DNA of 64,000 bases from contig NZ_JAJOIL010000028.1 in assembly GCF_021209385.1 (NCBI RefSeq), forward strand, positions 62,001 to 126,000, in the 5' to 3' direction. Every line of letters begins with the position of its first letter. Positions within the stretch are counted from its first letter, which is position 1. The notes under the pieces were generated by a model. That model saw nothing but the letters and a program-made list of their open reading frames with translations. It did not search any database and was not told the origin of the DNA. Made by a program: the position numbers and the translations under genes. Origin of the DNA: Seleniivibrio sp. GTDB taxonomy: Bacteria; Chrysiogenota; Deferribacteres; Deferribacterales; Geovibrionaceae. Below are positions 34,797 to 44,062 of the stretch, piece by piece.

Positions 34797-35603
34797 GCCC
34801 CAGTCCCTGCAATAGCGGAAGTCGCGTCCTATTGTCCGCTGGCTAACCTTTGCAATGACCGTAGTGTTCCTCTTAAACTGGTTTCTGCGCACCTTCTCCG
34901 CAACCTTTTTAACGAGTTCTTCGTCAAAACCCATCTCAATAAGTTCCGGTGTGCGTCTGCGCTCGTCCACCATGGCATAAAGCAAATCGTCCGCCTGTCT
35001 GTATGTGAAGCCGAGCTCCTGTTCGTCCGTTTGCCCGACCCAAAGGTCTGCCGTGGGCGCTTTGTCCACAACTGACTGCGGTATTCCCAGATATTCTGAA
35101 AGCTCCCAAACCTGCGTCTTGTAAAGATCGCCAATGGGGTTCAGTGCGCTTGCAAGGTCGCCGTACCATGTGCCGTAGCCCAGCAGAAGCTCGGTCTTGT
35201 TGCTGGTTCCAAGCACCAGCCCCGCAACTTTTGCCGACATATCGAAAAGACATATCATCCTCTGACGTGCCATCACGTTGCCCATACGGAGCTTATCAAT
35301 GTCGGGCATCATCTCGAAATAGGGGTCGGTCATGGGGGTTATCTCTATAACGTCAAAATTCAGCCTGAAAGTTTCCGCAACCTTCATGGCATCCTTAAGG
35401 CTTTCGTCACTGCTGAGTTTATACGGCATACAATAGGCATACACCCTGTTGCCGCCAAGCGCTTTTGCCGCCAGCGCCGCGCTTAGAGCGGAATCTATAC
35501 CGCCGGAAAGTCCAAGCACAACGTTTTTAAGCCCTATTTTCTCTGTTTCGTCTTTTATAAAGTTTGTGAGTATATCAACTGTGAGATCAAGGTCAAGCTT
35601 CAT
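34791..35603 (-). CDS. nadE: NAD synthetase, synthetase subunit (separate from its amidase)
   Basis: 270 residues, N-type ATP pyrophosphatase. P-loop [13 protein letters not shown] (about residues 30-42) and the NAD-synthetase block [20 protein letters not shown] then [19 protein letters not shown]. No glutaminase domain is fused. It overlaps by 4 bp an upstream gene for a nitrilase-fold amidase, so the pair looks like a split glutamine-dependent enzyme. Converts deamido-NAD to NAD with ATP. Confidence 0.93.
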   Translation of the reverse strand: MKLDLDLTVDILTNFIKDETEKIGLKNVVLGLSGGIDSALSAALAAKALGGNRVYAYCMPYKLSSDESLKDAMKVAETFRLNFDVIEITPMTDPYFEMMPDIDKLRMGNVMARQRMICLFDMSAKVAGLVLGTSNKTELLLGYGTWYGDLASALNPIGDLYKTQVWELSEYLGIPQSVVDKAPTADLWVGQTDEQELGFTYRQADDLLYAMVDERRRTPELIEMGFDEELVKKVAEKVRRNQFKRNTTVIAKVSQRTIGRDFRYCRDWGY

Positions 35604-36433
35604 TTTCTGCCTCCGTCATCGTTCAGAAAATCCCTTACAAGGAAGCTCTTTTCATCCCGAAGGAAGGGGGTTTCTATGCGCGCTCTGCGCACGCTGTCCT
35701 GATCAACATCAACTGTCAGTCCTGTTTCTTTGAACATTTCCGCCGCAGCCAGCCTTCTCCCTTTCGCATCATATGCTTCGGAACCTCCCCAGAAGGATAC
35801 TCCGTCCTCGACGCCGACACGGTTGACGAACACCAGATTCACCGTCAGAACACTTGCAATGTATCTGTTCGATGTCTGCCATGTGTTTGAAGCGTCGTGT
35901 CCCTGCTCAAGATTGCCTCTGGCGGGGCTGTTTGAAGGTATTATAATATTCTGCGCGCCGGATTGGGAAAGGATATACAGAGAGCTTAAGTGGAATACAT
36001 CCTCGCAGACGAGTATTCCGCATTTACCGAACTCCGTATCGAATGCCTCTATGCTGTTGCCTGACGCAAAGTATCTGCCCTCTTCAAAAAGCGTATAATC
36101 CGGCAGATAGACCTTTTTGTGCAGATGCACCGTTTTACCTCTGTGGACAAACGAAGCGGCGTTATAGAAAAGCTTTTCCTTCGACTCGTAAACAAAGCCG
36201 AACACAATGGCTATGTCATTTGAGTATTCCAGAAATTTTTGGTATACGGGGTGCGTTTCGTCCATCGCAACGTCGTATACAAGGTCGAGAAGATAGTAGC
36301 CTGTGAGTGAGAGTTCAGGGAAGACCACAAGGTCACAGCCCTCTTCCACAGCCTGCTCAATTATTTTAAAATGGTTCTCGGCGTTCTTTTCCAGATTGCC
36401 CAGTATAGGTTTTATCTGCGCCAGATGTACTTT
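35600..36433 (-). CDS. Nitrilase-fold amidase, probable glutaminase subunit of NAD synthetase
   Basis: 277 residues from ATG 36433, preceded by AGAGGAAATT. The nitrilase triad is visible: Glu41 in FPELSLTGY, Lys in [10 protein letters not shown] and Cys in LVCEDVFH. The surrounding sequence resembles the N-terminal glutaminase domain of bacterial glutamine-dependent NadE. The ATGA overlap with nadE and the missing fused domain argue that the two proteins work as one complex, the amidase supplying ammonia. An independent omega-amidase role cannot be excluded. Confidence 0.87.
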   Translation of the reverse strand, partial: KVHLAQIKPILGNLEKNAENHFKIIEQAVEEGCDLVVFPELSLTGYYLLDLVYDVAMDETHPVYQKFLEYSNDIAIVFGFVYESKEKLFYNAASFVHRGKTVHLHKKVYLPDYTLFEEGRYFASGNSIEAFDTEFGKCGILVCEDVFHLSSLYILSQSGAQNIIIPSNSPARGNLEQGHDASNTWQTSNRYIASVLTVNLVFVNRVGVEDGVSFWGGSEAYDAKGRRLAAAEMFKETGLTVDVDQDSVRRARIETPFLRDEKSFLVRDFLNDDGGRK

Positions 36434-36445
36434 CATAATTTCCTC

Positions 36446-36535
36446 TATAAGAAAATCCACCCCAACCCTCCTTTTTCAAAGGAGGGAGTAATAATCTCCC
36501 CCTTTATAAAAGGGGGACCAAGGGGGATTTATATT
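36446..36535. repeat. C-rich/G-rich double-hairpin element, copy 3
   Basis: Begins AAAATCCACCCCAA and ends AAGGGGGATTTATA. Two hairpins: CCCTCCTTTTTCAAAGGAGGG (36466..36486) and CTCCCCCTTTATAAAAGGGGG (36497..36517). Flanks AAGAA/TTCTT make the whole element an imperfect inverted repeat. No clear target duplication seen for this copy. Confidence 0.75.
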
Positions 36536-36542
36536 CTTAGCT

Positions 36543-36629
36543 TTCCTGTCTTATGGTACTTACGAAAAAATCCAATCCTGGGATTTTTTCGCCAACGCTT
36601 CAATCGGCAAAGTCTCATTCCTGCCTTAT
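36543..36629. repeat. Short variable-stem hairpin element at the moaC 3' end, flanked by 12-bp direct repeats
   Basis: TTCCTGTCTTAT (36543..36554) and TTCCTGCCTTAT (36618..36629) flank a 63-bp segment containing CGAAAAAATCC-AATCCT-GGATTTTTTCG (36563..36591). Next to it is CGCCAACGCTTCAATCGGCAAA, close to a block at 6709..6730 (CGCCAACACTCCGGTCGGCAAA). The present moaC stop (36617..36615) lies just inside the element; the distal copy preserves what looks like the ancestral end of moaC. Confidence 0.75.
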
Positions 36630-37094
36630 ATATGTTCCGCTTTTGCCGCCGGTTTTTTTCATTACCCTGATCCCGCCGATAAGCATGTCTTTGTCAACAG
36701 CCTTGCACATGTCATAAAGTGTCAGCGCCGCAACGGAAACACCTGTGAGCGCTTCCATCTCAACGCCTGTTTTGCCCGCCATCTTAACGACAACTTCAAT
36801 ATCGACCTGAGATTTTTCTCTGTCCGGCTCAAAATATACGTCCACTTTTGTTATAAACAGCGGGTGGCACATGGGGATAAGGTCGGAAGTACGTTTAACG
36901 CCCATTATTGCGGCTACACGCGCAACCTCAAAAACGTTCCTGCCCTTCGCCATCTTGCCTTCGATAAGCATATCCATGGTTTCGGGCTTCATTTTTATAA
37001 ATCCTGCGGCAATAGCCTCGCGTACTGTTTCACCCTTGTCGGTAACATCCACCATACGGCTTCTGCCCTCTTCGTCAAAATGCGTAAGTTCCAT
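36615..37094 (-). CDS. moaC: Cyclic pyranopterin monophosphate synthase MoaC
   Basis: 159 residues, full length. Key segments: FDEEGRSRMVDVTDKG, SDLIPMCHPLFITKV with active-site His/Asp neighbourhood, GVEMEALTGVSVAALTLYDM and KAVDKDMLIGGIRVMKKTGG. Works with MoaA in the first step of molybdopterin synthesis, needed for NapA. Its last codon and stop appear altered by an adjacent insertion (see 36543). Confidence 0.96.
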   Translation of the reverse strand: MELTHFDEEGRSRMVDVTDKGETVREAIAAGFIKMKPETMDMLIEGKMAKGRNVFEVARVAAIMGVKRTSDLIPMCHPLFITKVDVYFEPDREKSQVDIEVVVKMAGKTGVEMEALTGVSVAALTLYDMCKAVDKDMLIGGIRVMKKTGGKSGTYIRQE

Positions 37095-37103
37095 CTTTCC
37101 CCC

Positions 37104-37844
37104 CTATCTCGGATATTCGGCGAACACGTCGGCAAGCTTTCTGGTAGAGCGGACGACTGTCCAGAGGGATATTTTACCCTCTTTGATATCGCTAAGCTCC
37201 TGCTTGGTCGGTTTCATGACAAGATCGGCATAAACTGCCTGCCCTGCCACTTTGCCGCCCATACCGAATGACGGCACCATAATAGTCACCTTATATTCCG
37301 CCGCCTCATGCACCAGCATCTTGCGGAAAAGAAGGCTTAAAAGTTCCCGCATGTTCTTTGCCAGCGGGTTCTTTTTCAGCGAAGGTATCTCCTTACCGTT
37401 GCTGTCTATTCCGGAATATAGCAAAATAACCTCTGTAGGTTTTTTTGACGCTTCCAGTGTCAGTTTAGGGATTACCTTCTGTTTCTCCGCAAAGTCCGAT
37501 TTTTTTACTGTTGAATTGAATTTATCAAGCACACGGTCGATACTCTCTTCCGTTTTGTCTTTCTTAGTCTCTTCTTTTGGTTTTTCTTTCGATGTATGAA
37601 CGGCGCTGGCTTTGACATAGCCTGTGCCGCCGTCCAGAAGTTTTATTTTAAGCCAGCCGCTTTTTGAAGACACAACCTCAACGGATGAACCGCGCCCCAG
37701 AAGCCCGATAACCTCCGATTTTGATGAAGGCTTTGCATAGATGTTGGCTCTGGACGCCGAAACACTGCCATAGGTGACCTTAGCATCAGCCCACCCGCAG
37801 AAGAAAACAAAAAGCAGGGTCAGTATCAGTGTTTTTTTAAACAT
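37104..37844 (-). CDS. Secreted SH3-domain protein of unknown function
   Basis: 246 residues with a Sec signal (cleaved near ADA, residue 21). A bacterial SH3 domain follows (about 25-83: ANIYAKPSSKSEVIGLLGRG then GWLKIKLLDGGTGYVKAS), then a Lys/Glu-rich linker (about 85-110). The C-terminal domain (about 115-246) has no recognised family and ends TRKLADVFAEYPR. SH3b domains bind peptidoglycan, so a wall-associated periplasmic role is likely. Start overlaps ychF by 8 bp. Confidence 0.82.
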   Translation of the reverse strand: MFKKTLILTLLFVFFCGWADAKVTYGSVSASRANIYAKPSSKSEVIGLLGRGSSVEVVSSKSGWLKIKLLDGGTGYVKASAVHTSKEKPKEETKKDKTEESIDRVLDKFNSTVKKSDFAEKQKVIPKLTLEASKKPTEVILLYSGIDSNGKEIPSLKKNPLAKNMRELLSLLFRKMLVHEAAEYKVTIMVPSFGMGGKVAGQAVYADLVMKPTKQELSDIKEGKISLWTVVRSTRKLADVFAEYPR

Positions 37845-38931
37845 TAAACCTGAAATAGATTATGTCCCCGTCCTGAACGATATATTCTTTACCTTCAAGA
37901 CGCATTTTTCCCATCTCTTTTGCTTTCGCCAGAGAATTGAACTCTTTGAAGTCATTATACCCCGTGACTTCGGCGCGTATAAAGCCTCTTTCGATATCGG
38001 TGTGTATCTTTCCTGCCGCTTTCTGTGCTGTTGTGCCGCGTGTAATCGTCCATGCGCGCACCTCTTTTTCGCCTGCGGTGAAAAATGTGATAAGATCCAG
38101 AAGCTTATAGCCCTGTTCGGTCATTTCGGAGAGTCCTGAACGGGTCAGTCCGAGGCTTTCAAGAAATTCTTTCGCCTCTTCCGCATCCAGTTCGGATATC
38201 TCCTGTTCTATTTTTCCGCAGATGCGCACGCACACTGCGTTCTCTTTTGCTGCTATTTCGCGTACTTTCGCCGAATATGCGTTATCTTCAAGGATATTTT
38301 CCTCGTCAACGTTCATAACATACATAACGGGTTTCGCTGTGATGAACGAATATTCGCTGAGTTCAGCCACATGCTCTTTGTAGCCGTCTATATTTCTGAT
38401 AAGGGTTCCCTTTGCAACCTCTGTCTGGAGTGCTTTCAGCGCCTCAAGTTTTTTAAGGAGGTCTTTGTCGCCGCCTTTGCTGGCTTTCTGTGTTCTTTCA
38501 ACGGCACGGTCGATAATCTCCATGTCGCTGAGGAGAAGCTCTGTGTTTATGATGTCGATGTCACGTTCAGGGTCAACGCCGCCTTCAACGTGGGTGATGT
38601 CGGTATTGTCGAAACAGCGGACGACGTGCGCGACGGCATCCACCTGACGGATATTGGTAAGGAACTGGTTGCCCAGACCTTCGCCCTTGCTTGCGCCTTT
38701 TACAAGTCCGGCGATATCCACGAACTCAACTGTGGTTCTGACGATAGATTTCGGTTTGATGAACTGTATTATGTAGTCCTGTCTTTCGTCCATGACAGGT
38801 ACGATGCCCTTGTTAGGGTCGATGGTGCAGAAGGGGTAGTTCGCGCTTTCCGCGCCCGCTTTCGTAAGTGCGTTGAAGATGGTGGATTTGCCGACATTGG
38901 GCAGTCCCACTATTCCGCAGTTGAATCCCAT
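37837..38931 (-). CDS. ychF: Ribosome-associated ATPase YchF/OLA1
   Basis: 364 residues. G1 GLPNVGKSTIFNALT (residues 8-22), G3 VDIAGLVKGASKGEGLGNQF, the altered NVDEE G4 motif that shifts specificity to ATP, a coiled-coil insertion (about 130-200) and a C-terminal TGS domain ending DGDIIYFRFNV. Follows hppA and pth, as ychF follows pth in E. coli. A hairpin in its leader (38954..38981) lies just downstream of the hppA terminator. Confidence 0.97.
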   Translation of the reverse strand: MGFNCGIVGLPNVGKSTIFNALTKAGAESANYPFCTIDPNKGIVPVMDERQDYIIQFIKPKSIVRTTVEFVDIAGLVKGASKGEGLGNQFLTNIRQVDAVAHVVRCFDNTDITHVEGGVDPERDIDIINTELLLSDMEIIDRAVERTQKASKGGDKDLLKKLEALKALQTEVAKGTLIRNIDGYKEHVAELSEYSFITAKPVMYVMNVDEENILEDNAYSAKVREIAAKENAVCVRICGKIEQEISELDAEEAKEFLESLGLTRSGLSEMTEQGYKLLDLITFFTAGEKEVRAWTITRGTTAQKAAGKIHTDIERGFIRAEVTGYNDFKEFNSLAKAKEMGKMRLEGKEYIVQDGDIIYFRFNV

Positions 38932-38953
38932 TTAAAACTCCGATTATAAAATA

Positions 38954-38981
38954 AAGGTCTCCTTTAAATATAGGAGACCTT
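38954..38981 (-). promoter_or_regulatory. Stem-loop in the ychF leader
   Basis: AAGGTCTCC..GGAGACCTT, a 9-bp stem with a 10-nt AT-rich loop, 23 nt upstream of the ychF ATG on the minus strand, followed by an interrupted T-rich stretch. It could be a second weak terminator after hppA or a leader attenuator. Confidence 0.5.
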
Positions 38982-38993
38982 GGATTCACTGTA

Positions 38994-39026
38994 AAACAAA
39001 AAAGGCAGACACGCAAGTGTCTGCCT
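38994..39026 (-). terminator. Intrinsic terminator after hppA
   Basis: Minus strand AGGCAGACAC-TTGC-GTGTCTGCCT followed by TTTTTTG: 10-bp stem, tetraloop and U run, 15 nt after the hppA stop. Confidence 0.9.
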
Positions 39027-39040
39027 CTATTTTTTTCATC

Positions 39041-41077
39041 TTACACAAGGAGCGGTGCGATGATCAGTGAAACGATTGACATCAGCTTGATGAGGATGTT
39101 CATCGCGGGACCGCTTGTATCTTTGAAGGGGTCTCCAACTGTGTCGCCGACAACGGCTGCTTTATGCTGGTCGGAACCTTTGCCAGCGGAGCCGTATGCG
39201 CTCTTTTCAACAGCTTTTTTAGCGTTGTCCCATGCGCCGCCCGCATTAGCCATAAGCAGAGCGAGAAGAACACCTGTAACGGTTGCACCCGCAAGCGTAC
39301 CGCCCAGAGCTTCCTTACCGAGGATAAAACCGACAAGGATGGGGCTGATAACAGCAAGAACACCGGGAAGTATCATTTCTTTAAGAGCTGCTGCAGTGGA
39401 AATATCCACGCATGTTTTGGGGTCGGGTTTAACGCCCTCTTTGCCTTCAAGAAGTCCGGGGATCTCACGGAACTGACGACGGATCTCTTCGACCATCTGC
39501 TCAGCAGCTTTACCGACGGATGTCATAGTAAGCGCGCCGATGAGGAAGGGCAGAAAACCGCCTATGAAAAGACCGATAACTACTTTCGGTTCAGTGATGT
39601 TGATTACGCTGACGTTAGCGGAGCTTGAGTATGCAGCGAAAAGAGCAAGAGCTGTAAGCGCTGCGGAACCGATAGCAAAACCTTTACCCACGGCAGCAGT
39701 TGTGTTGCCGATGGCGTCAAGGCTGTCTGTAATGTTACGCACGTCTTTACCAAGACCTGCCATCTCAGATATACCGCCGGCGTTGTCGGCGATGGGTCCG
39801 TATGCATCAACTGTCATAGTAACGCCCACTGTTGCGAGCATACCCACAGCCGCGATACCGATACCGTAGAGACCTGCAACCGCGTTTGCAACATAGATAC
39901 CAACGCAGATGAGCAGAACGGGAACAACAACTGACTCAAGACCGACTGCAAGACCTGTGATGATGTTTGTTGCGGGACCTGTTTTGGATGCATCGACAAT
40001 TCTTTTAACAGGACCTGCCGCAGTGTAATACTCTGTCACAAGACCGATCATGATACCGATGAGAGTACCCGCCAGAAGTGCAAAGTATACGCCGTTGGCG
40101 ATAGCCATTGAGGTTATGTAGAAATATGCAAAGATGAGGAAAAGTCCTGCACCGATAAATGTTGAATAACGAAGAGCCGCAGCCGGTTCGATGTTTTTCA
40201 GCAGTTTCATTGAGAAAACGCCTGCAAGAGAAGCTATCAGACCGAGAACGGCGAGCATCAGAGGTGCAGCCATAAGGTGCATCTTTGCGTTTGTAACATC
40301 GTACTGAATTGAGGGTGTTACCATTGCAAGAAGCTCGGGAGATGCAGTCGCACCGATGATGAGTGTCGCAACGATTGAACCGACATATGATTCAAATATA
40401 TCCGCGCCCATACCTGCGATGTCGCCCACGTTGTCGCCAACGTTGTCAGCAATAACGCCGGGGTTTCTGGGGTCGTCTTCGGGGATTCCGGCTTCAACCT
40501 TACCCACAAGGTCAGCGCCCACGTCTGCCGCTTTGGTATAGATACCGCCGCCCACACGCGCAAAAAGAGCGATTGAAGATGCGCCCATTGCGAAGCCGTT
40601 GATATATTTTGCTGTCTCAGGATTGCCGAATATCATGAAAAGCACGCCGACGCCTATGAGACCGAGAGACGCAACAGCGAGACCCATAACGGCACCGCCG
40701 TTGTATGCAACGGAAAGAGCAGCAGCCATGCCTTTTGCTCTTGCGGCTTCGGAAGTTCTGACGTTAGCTTTTGTAGCCGCTGTCATACCGGAAAATCCGG
40801 CAAGGATAGAACATAATGCACCGCCAAGGAAAGAAAGTGCGGTGTAGATTCCAAGGTCTTTAGCAAAAACCATAAGGACAAAAACGATAGCTATGAAGAT
40901 AGCAAGAACCTTGTACTCACGACGAAGAAACGCCATGGCGCCGTCGTGGATGGCCTCAGATATCTCTTTCATTTTCTCGCTGCCTACCGGCTGTTTTGCG
41001 ATCGTGCCGTAAATCACGAAAGCAATGATCAGACCGAGGACGCCCAGTATAGGCGCGAGGTAAGACATGTCAGTCAT
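39041..41077 (-). CDS. hppA: Membrane-bound proton/sodium-pumping pyrophosphatase
   Basis: 678 residues with about 15-16 membrane helices. PPi-binding segments [40 protein letters not shown] and [13 protein letters not shown] are intact. [16 protein letters not shown] has Ala where K+-independent enzymes have Lys, so a K+-dependent type is predicted; H+ versus Na+ cannot be decided by eye. Couples PPi hydrolysis to ion export. Starts 12 nt after pth. Confidence 0.96.
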   Translation of the reverse strand: MTDMSYLAPILGVLGLIIAFVIYGTIAKQPVGSEKMKEISEAIHDGAMAFLRREYKVLAIFIAIVFVLMVFAKDLGIYTALSFLGGALCSILAGFSGMTAATKANVRTSEAARAKGMAAALSVAYNGGAVMGLAVASLGLIGVGVLFMIFGNPETAKYINGFAMGASSIALFARVGGGIYTKAADVGADLVGKVEAGIPEDDPRNPGVIADNVGDNVGDIAGMGADIFESYVGSIVATLIIGATASPELLAMVTPSIQYDVTNAKMHLMAAPLMLAVLGLIASLAGVFSMKLLKNIEPAAALRYSTFIGAGLFLIFAYFYITSMAIANGVYFALLAGTLIGIMIGLVTEYYTAAGPVKRIVDASKTGPATNIITGLAVGLESVVVPVLLICVGIYVANAVAGLYGIGIAAVGMLATVGVTMTVDAYGPIADNAGGISEMAGLGKDVRNITDSLDAIGNTTAAVGKGFAIGSAALTALALFAAYSSSANVSVINITEPKVVIGLFIGGFLPFLIGALTMTSVGKAAEQMVEEIRRQFREIPGLLEGKEGVKPDPKTCVDISTAAALKEMILPGVLAVISPILVGFILGKEALGGTLAGATVTGVLLALLMANAGGAWDNAKKAVEKSAYGSAGKGSDQHKAAVVGDTVGDPFKDTSGPAMNILIKLMSIVSLIIAPLLV

Positions 41078-41089
41078 CTTGTCACTCCT

Positions 41090-41671
41090 TTAGATATTCC
41101 TATTATTATAAGCGTTCATCGCTTTTAAAAGCCCGTCTTTAACTATGGAAACTATAGCTTTTACACTGAAAATCATTAGTTCGTCAAGTTTTTCAGCCTC
41201 GTCCGGTGCAAACCGTCCCAGCACATGACCGACAACCTCTTTCCTTCTGTCATTACCAATGCCGATCTTGACACGGGTAAAGTCCTCGGATCCCATATGC
41301 TGAACAATTGATTTTATCCCGTTGTGACCGCCGGAGCTGCCGCCTTTGCGTATTTTAAATTTACCGAACTCCATGTCCAGATCGTCGTGAACAACGATAA
41401 TATCCTGAACAGGTATCTTATAGAACGCGCAGAAGGGTTGAACACTTTCACCGCTCAGGTTCATGAACGTCTGAGGTTTAAGCACAAAATGCTTTGCCCC
41501 GTCTATGAACACTTCCGTGTAAAGCCCTTTAAAGCCCTCTTTAAAACTGCCGCCGTATTCGCTTACCAGAGCATCCGCCGACATGAAACCGAGGTTATGG
41601 CGGGTGCGGTCATATTTTTCGCCCGGATTGCCAAGACCTACAATCAGCAACTTATACCTGTCCGGTGGCAA
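41090..41671 (-). CDS. pth: Peptidyl-tRNA hydrolase
   Basis: 193 residues. GLGNPGEKYDRTRHNLGFM (residues 12-30) holds the catalytic His; LVLKPQTFMNLSGE-type and IIVVHDDLDMEFGK segments are present (here FVLKPQTFMNLSG), with GGSSGGHNGIKSI. Releases tRNA from stalled peptides. The start overlaps prs by 20 bp; no later Met is available, so the overlap appears real. Confidence 0.97.
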   Translation of the reverse strand: MPPDRYKLLIVGLGNPGEKYDRTRHNLGFMSADALVSEYGGSFKEGFKGLYTEVFIDGAKHFVLKPQTFMNLSGESVQPFCAFYKIPVQDIIVVHDDLDMEFGKFKIRKGGSSGGHNGIKSIVQHMGSEDFTRVKIGIGNDRRKEVVGHVLGRFAPDEAEKLDELMIFSVKAIVSIVKDGLLKAMNAYNNRNI

Positions 41672-42602
41672 ACAGTGAGCTGATGGATTCTTTCTGCCAG
41701 ATTCTTGTTATGGCTTCCGCAAAAAGACCTGCTATTGTAAGCACTTCTATCTTGCTGACAGCTTTCTCTTTCGGGAAGGGAACGGAATCCGTAACCAGAA
41801 CTTTCTCAAGGGGAGAATTGATTATTCTTTCGATGGCGGGTCCTGAAAGGATGCCGTGGGGAGCAGCAGCCATAACGGATTTAGCTCCGTGGTCTATACA
41901 TGCCTGAGCAGCCTGAGTAAGTGTACCTGCCGTATCTATCATGTCGTCAACTATGATAACTCTTTTATCTTTAACGTCACCGATAACGTTCATTGCCTGC
42001 GCAACGTTGGCTTTTTCGCGGCGTTTGTCAACAATTGCAAGGTTCGTGTTGAGAATCTTGCTGTATGCTCTGGCTCTTGCCACACCGCCGGCATCGGGTG
42101 ATACCACTATATATTCTTCGCCGATCATTTTGTTGGCTCTGAAATATTTTTCAAAAACAGGTGAGGAATAGAGGTTATCCACAGGGATATCAAAAAAGCC
42201 CTGAATCTGTCCGGCGTGCAGGTTCATAGTGACAACCCTGTCGATACCGGATTTTGTGAGGATGTTTGCGATAAGCTTCGCTGTGATCGGTACGCGGGGT
42301 TCGCTGGTTCTGTCCTGTCTGGCATAGCCGAAATAGGGCATTATAGCTGTTACGCTGTTTGCTGATGCACGTTTGAGTGCATCCACCATGATCATAAGCT
42401 CGATGAGGTTCTCCTCTGCGGGTTTGCATGTGGACTGGATAACAAATACGTCACGTCCGCGGACGCTCTCGTTTATTCTGACGAATATCTCGCCGTCACT
42501 GAATTTGCGGATATCTGCGTCGCCCAGTCTCATTCCCAGCTTGGAAACTATGTCCTGTGCAAGAGGACGGTTTGACGTCCCGGAAAAAACAAGATAGTCC
42601 AT
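41652..42602 (-). CDS. prs: Ribose-phosphate pyrophosphokinase Prs
   Basis: 316 residues. ATP-binding FSGTSNRPLAQDI, DLHA-like MNLHAGQIQGFFDIP, VVSPDAGGVARA and the PRPP loop IIVDDMIDTAGTL are all present. Makes PRPP for purine, pyrimidine, His (see hisZ) and NAD (see nadE) synthesis. Situated between ispE and pth, as in proteobacteria. Confidence 0.98.
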   Translation of the reverse strand: MDYLVFSGTSNRPLAQDIVSKLGMRLGDADIRKFSDGEIFVRINESVRGRDVFVIQSTCKPAEENLIELMIMVDALKRASANSVTAIMPYFGYARQDRTSEPRVPITAKLIANILTKSGIDRVVTMNLHAGQIQGFFDIPVDNLYSSPVFEKYFRANKMIGEEYIVVSPDAGGVARARAYSKILNTNLAIVDKRREKANVAQAMNVIGDVKDKRVIIVDDMIDTAGTLTQAAQACIDHGAKSVMAAAPHGILSGPAIERIINSPLEKVLVTDSVPFPKEKAVSKIEVLTIAGLFAEAITRIWQKESISSLFATGQV

Positions 42603-42620
42603 GTTGTGTACTCCTGAAAT

Positions 42621-43463
42621 TTATATCAATTTGGTTAAAAAACACTTCCAGCCGGGATTTTGTCCGGCGATAAGCTTTTCCGCTGTTAGTGCGCGGTCAA
42701 AATCACGAAACAGTCCGAAAACGGTTGCTCCGCTTCCGCTCATAAGAGCAAAATCTGCTCCGGCACCCGCCAGCGCCGCCTTTGCCTGCGAAACAGCAGG
42801 GTAAAAAGGCAGAACAGCAGGCTCAAGCCCGTTAAAGAGGATATCTCCGTACTGCTCAAAATTAACTATGTGCGGGATTTTATTCAGTTCCGCCCTGTCA
42901 GTCAACTGCAAATTGCCCGATGTGAAAACTTGCGCTGTTGACACATGTACGGAAGGGTTCACCAGAAGCACGAACGCAGGCGGCAGAACACCCCACGGAG
43001 TCAGTATCTCGCCGCGTCCTTCGCCCACCATCGGTTTGTCATATAAAAAGAAAGCCGTGTCCGACCCGACACGTGCCATGATGTCTGTGCGTACAGACAT
43101 AGGCATGTCGATTCCCTTGAGCTGCAAAACAGCTTTAAGATATGCAGCGGCGTTTGAACTTCCGCCGCCAAGCCCGCCGCCGTCCGGTATTCTTTTTATG
43201 ATGTCCACACTGTGACGGCAGTCCATATGATAGTCGGCTGTCAGAATATTTCTGACCTTGCTGATTATATTGCGTTCATCTGTGGGTATGTCTGGATTGT
43301 CGCAGGTGATTGAAAACTTTTCGGACTCCGTAACGGTTACCGTGTCGAAAATGCCAATTGGAGCAAAAAGCGTATGAAGTTCATGAAAACCGTCGGGTCG
43401 TTTACCGAGGATATGCAGAAAAATGTTTATCTTTCCACAGCTTTCAACGGTTATGCTGTTCAT
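42621..43463 (-). CDS. ispE: 4-diphosphocytidyl-2-C-methyl-D-erythritol kinase IspE
   Basis: 280 residues, GHMP kinase fold. N-terminal CGKINIFLHILGKRPDGFHE, ATP loop PDGGGLGGGSSNAAAYL and C-terminal LMSGSGATVFGLF. Catalyses the ATP-dependent step of the MEP isoprenoid pathway. ATGA-type overlap with the upstream LolB-like gene. Confidence 0.96.
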   Translation of the reverse strand: MNSITVESCGKINIFLHILGKRPDGFHELHTLFAPIGIFDTVTVTESEKFSITCDNPDIPTDERNIISKVRNILTADYHMDCRHSVDIIKRIPDGGGLGGGSSNAAAYLKAVLQLKGIDMPMSVRTDIMARVGSDTAFFLYDKPMVGEGRGEILTPWGVLPPAFVLLVNPSVHVSTAQVFTSGNLQLTDRAELNKIPHIVNFEQYGDILFNGLEPAVLPFYPAVSQAKAALAGAGADFALMSGSGATVFGLFRDFDRALTAEKLIAGQNPGWKCFLTKLI

Positions 43464-44062
43464 TGCAGTTTTATGTACACCGACTGTTTTGGAGTAACAT
43501 ATTCAAGTTCCTCCGCACGTCCGCCGCTGTATCGGTATGTGTATGTGCCTTCCGGCGTCTTGATGGTCTTTATCAGGTAGTCCGCTCCGGCGGTCACTTC
43601 ATATTTATCTTTCGTAAGAAAATAATCGCCGTTTTTGAGAGAAATTTTGAATGAATCGTCAACATTGATATACGGATAACGGATAAGCTCCACCATACTT
43701 TCAAGGTTTTTCTGCTTCATTATATATTGCGCGAGAAGAGTAACATCGCCTGTTCCATCAACAGCGGAAACTTTGCCGTCTCTGTAGTCAACCTTTGCTA
43801 TTGTTATGCCGAGAGGTCCCAGCATGGTGAGAGTGAAATCGTTGCTGCACTGCTTGTCCAGATAACCTTTAAGACGGATATCCTGCTCTTTGTAGAGATA
43901 GCGGACGACAACCTTCCCCTTGTATTCACAGACTATCCTGTTGGCTTCCTCTATCTTGCGGAGTGCGTCGGAATGGATATCAGTAACGACAGGCTTAACG
44001 GCGCACGCCGATGTAATAAACAGAGCCAGCAGAACAAGGCTAATTCTCTTTAATGATCTCAT
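43460..44062 (-). CDS. LolB-like (DUF4292-type) outer-membrane lipoprotein
   Basis: 200 residues with lipobox ITSAC (Cys about residue 20). The mature part is a beta-rich half-barrel pattern resembling LolA/LolB/DUF4292 proteins (KGKVVVRYLYKEQDIRLKGY, then FTLTMLGPLGITIAKVDY). Sequence identity to LolB is too low to call by eye, but its position directly before ispE-prs-pth is the same as that of lolB in E. coli. Probably accepts lipoproteins at the outer membrane. Confidence 0.75.
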   Translation of the reverse strand: MRSLKRISLVLLALFITSACAVKPVVTDIHSDALRKIEEANRIVCEYKGKVVVRYLYKEQDIRLKGYLDKQCSNDFTLTMLGPLGITIAKVDYRDGKVSAVDGTGDVTLLAQYIMKQKNLESMVELIRYPYINVDDSFKISLKNGDYFLTKDKYEVTAGADYLIKTIKTPEGTYTYRYSGGRAEELEYVTPKQSVYIKLQ

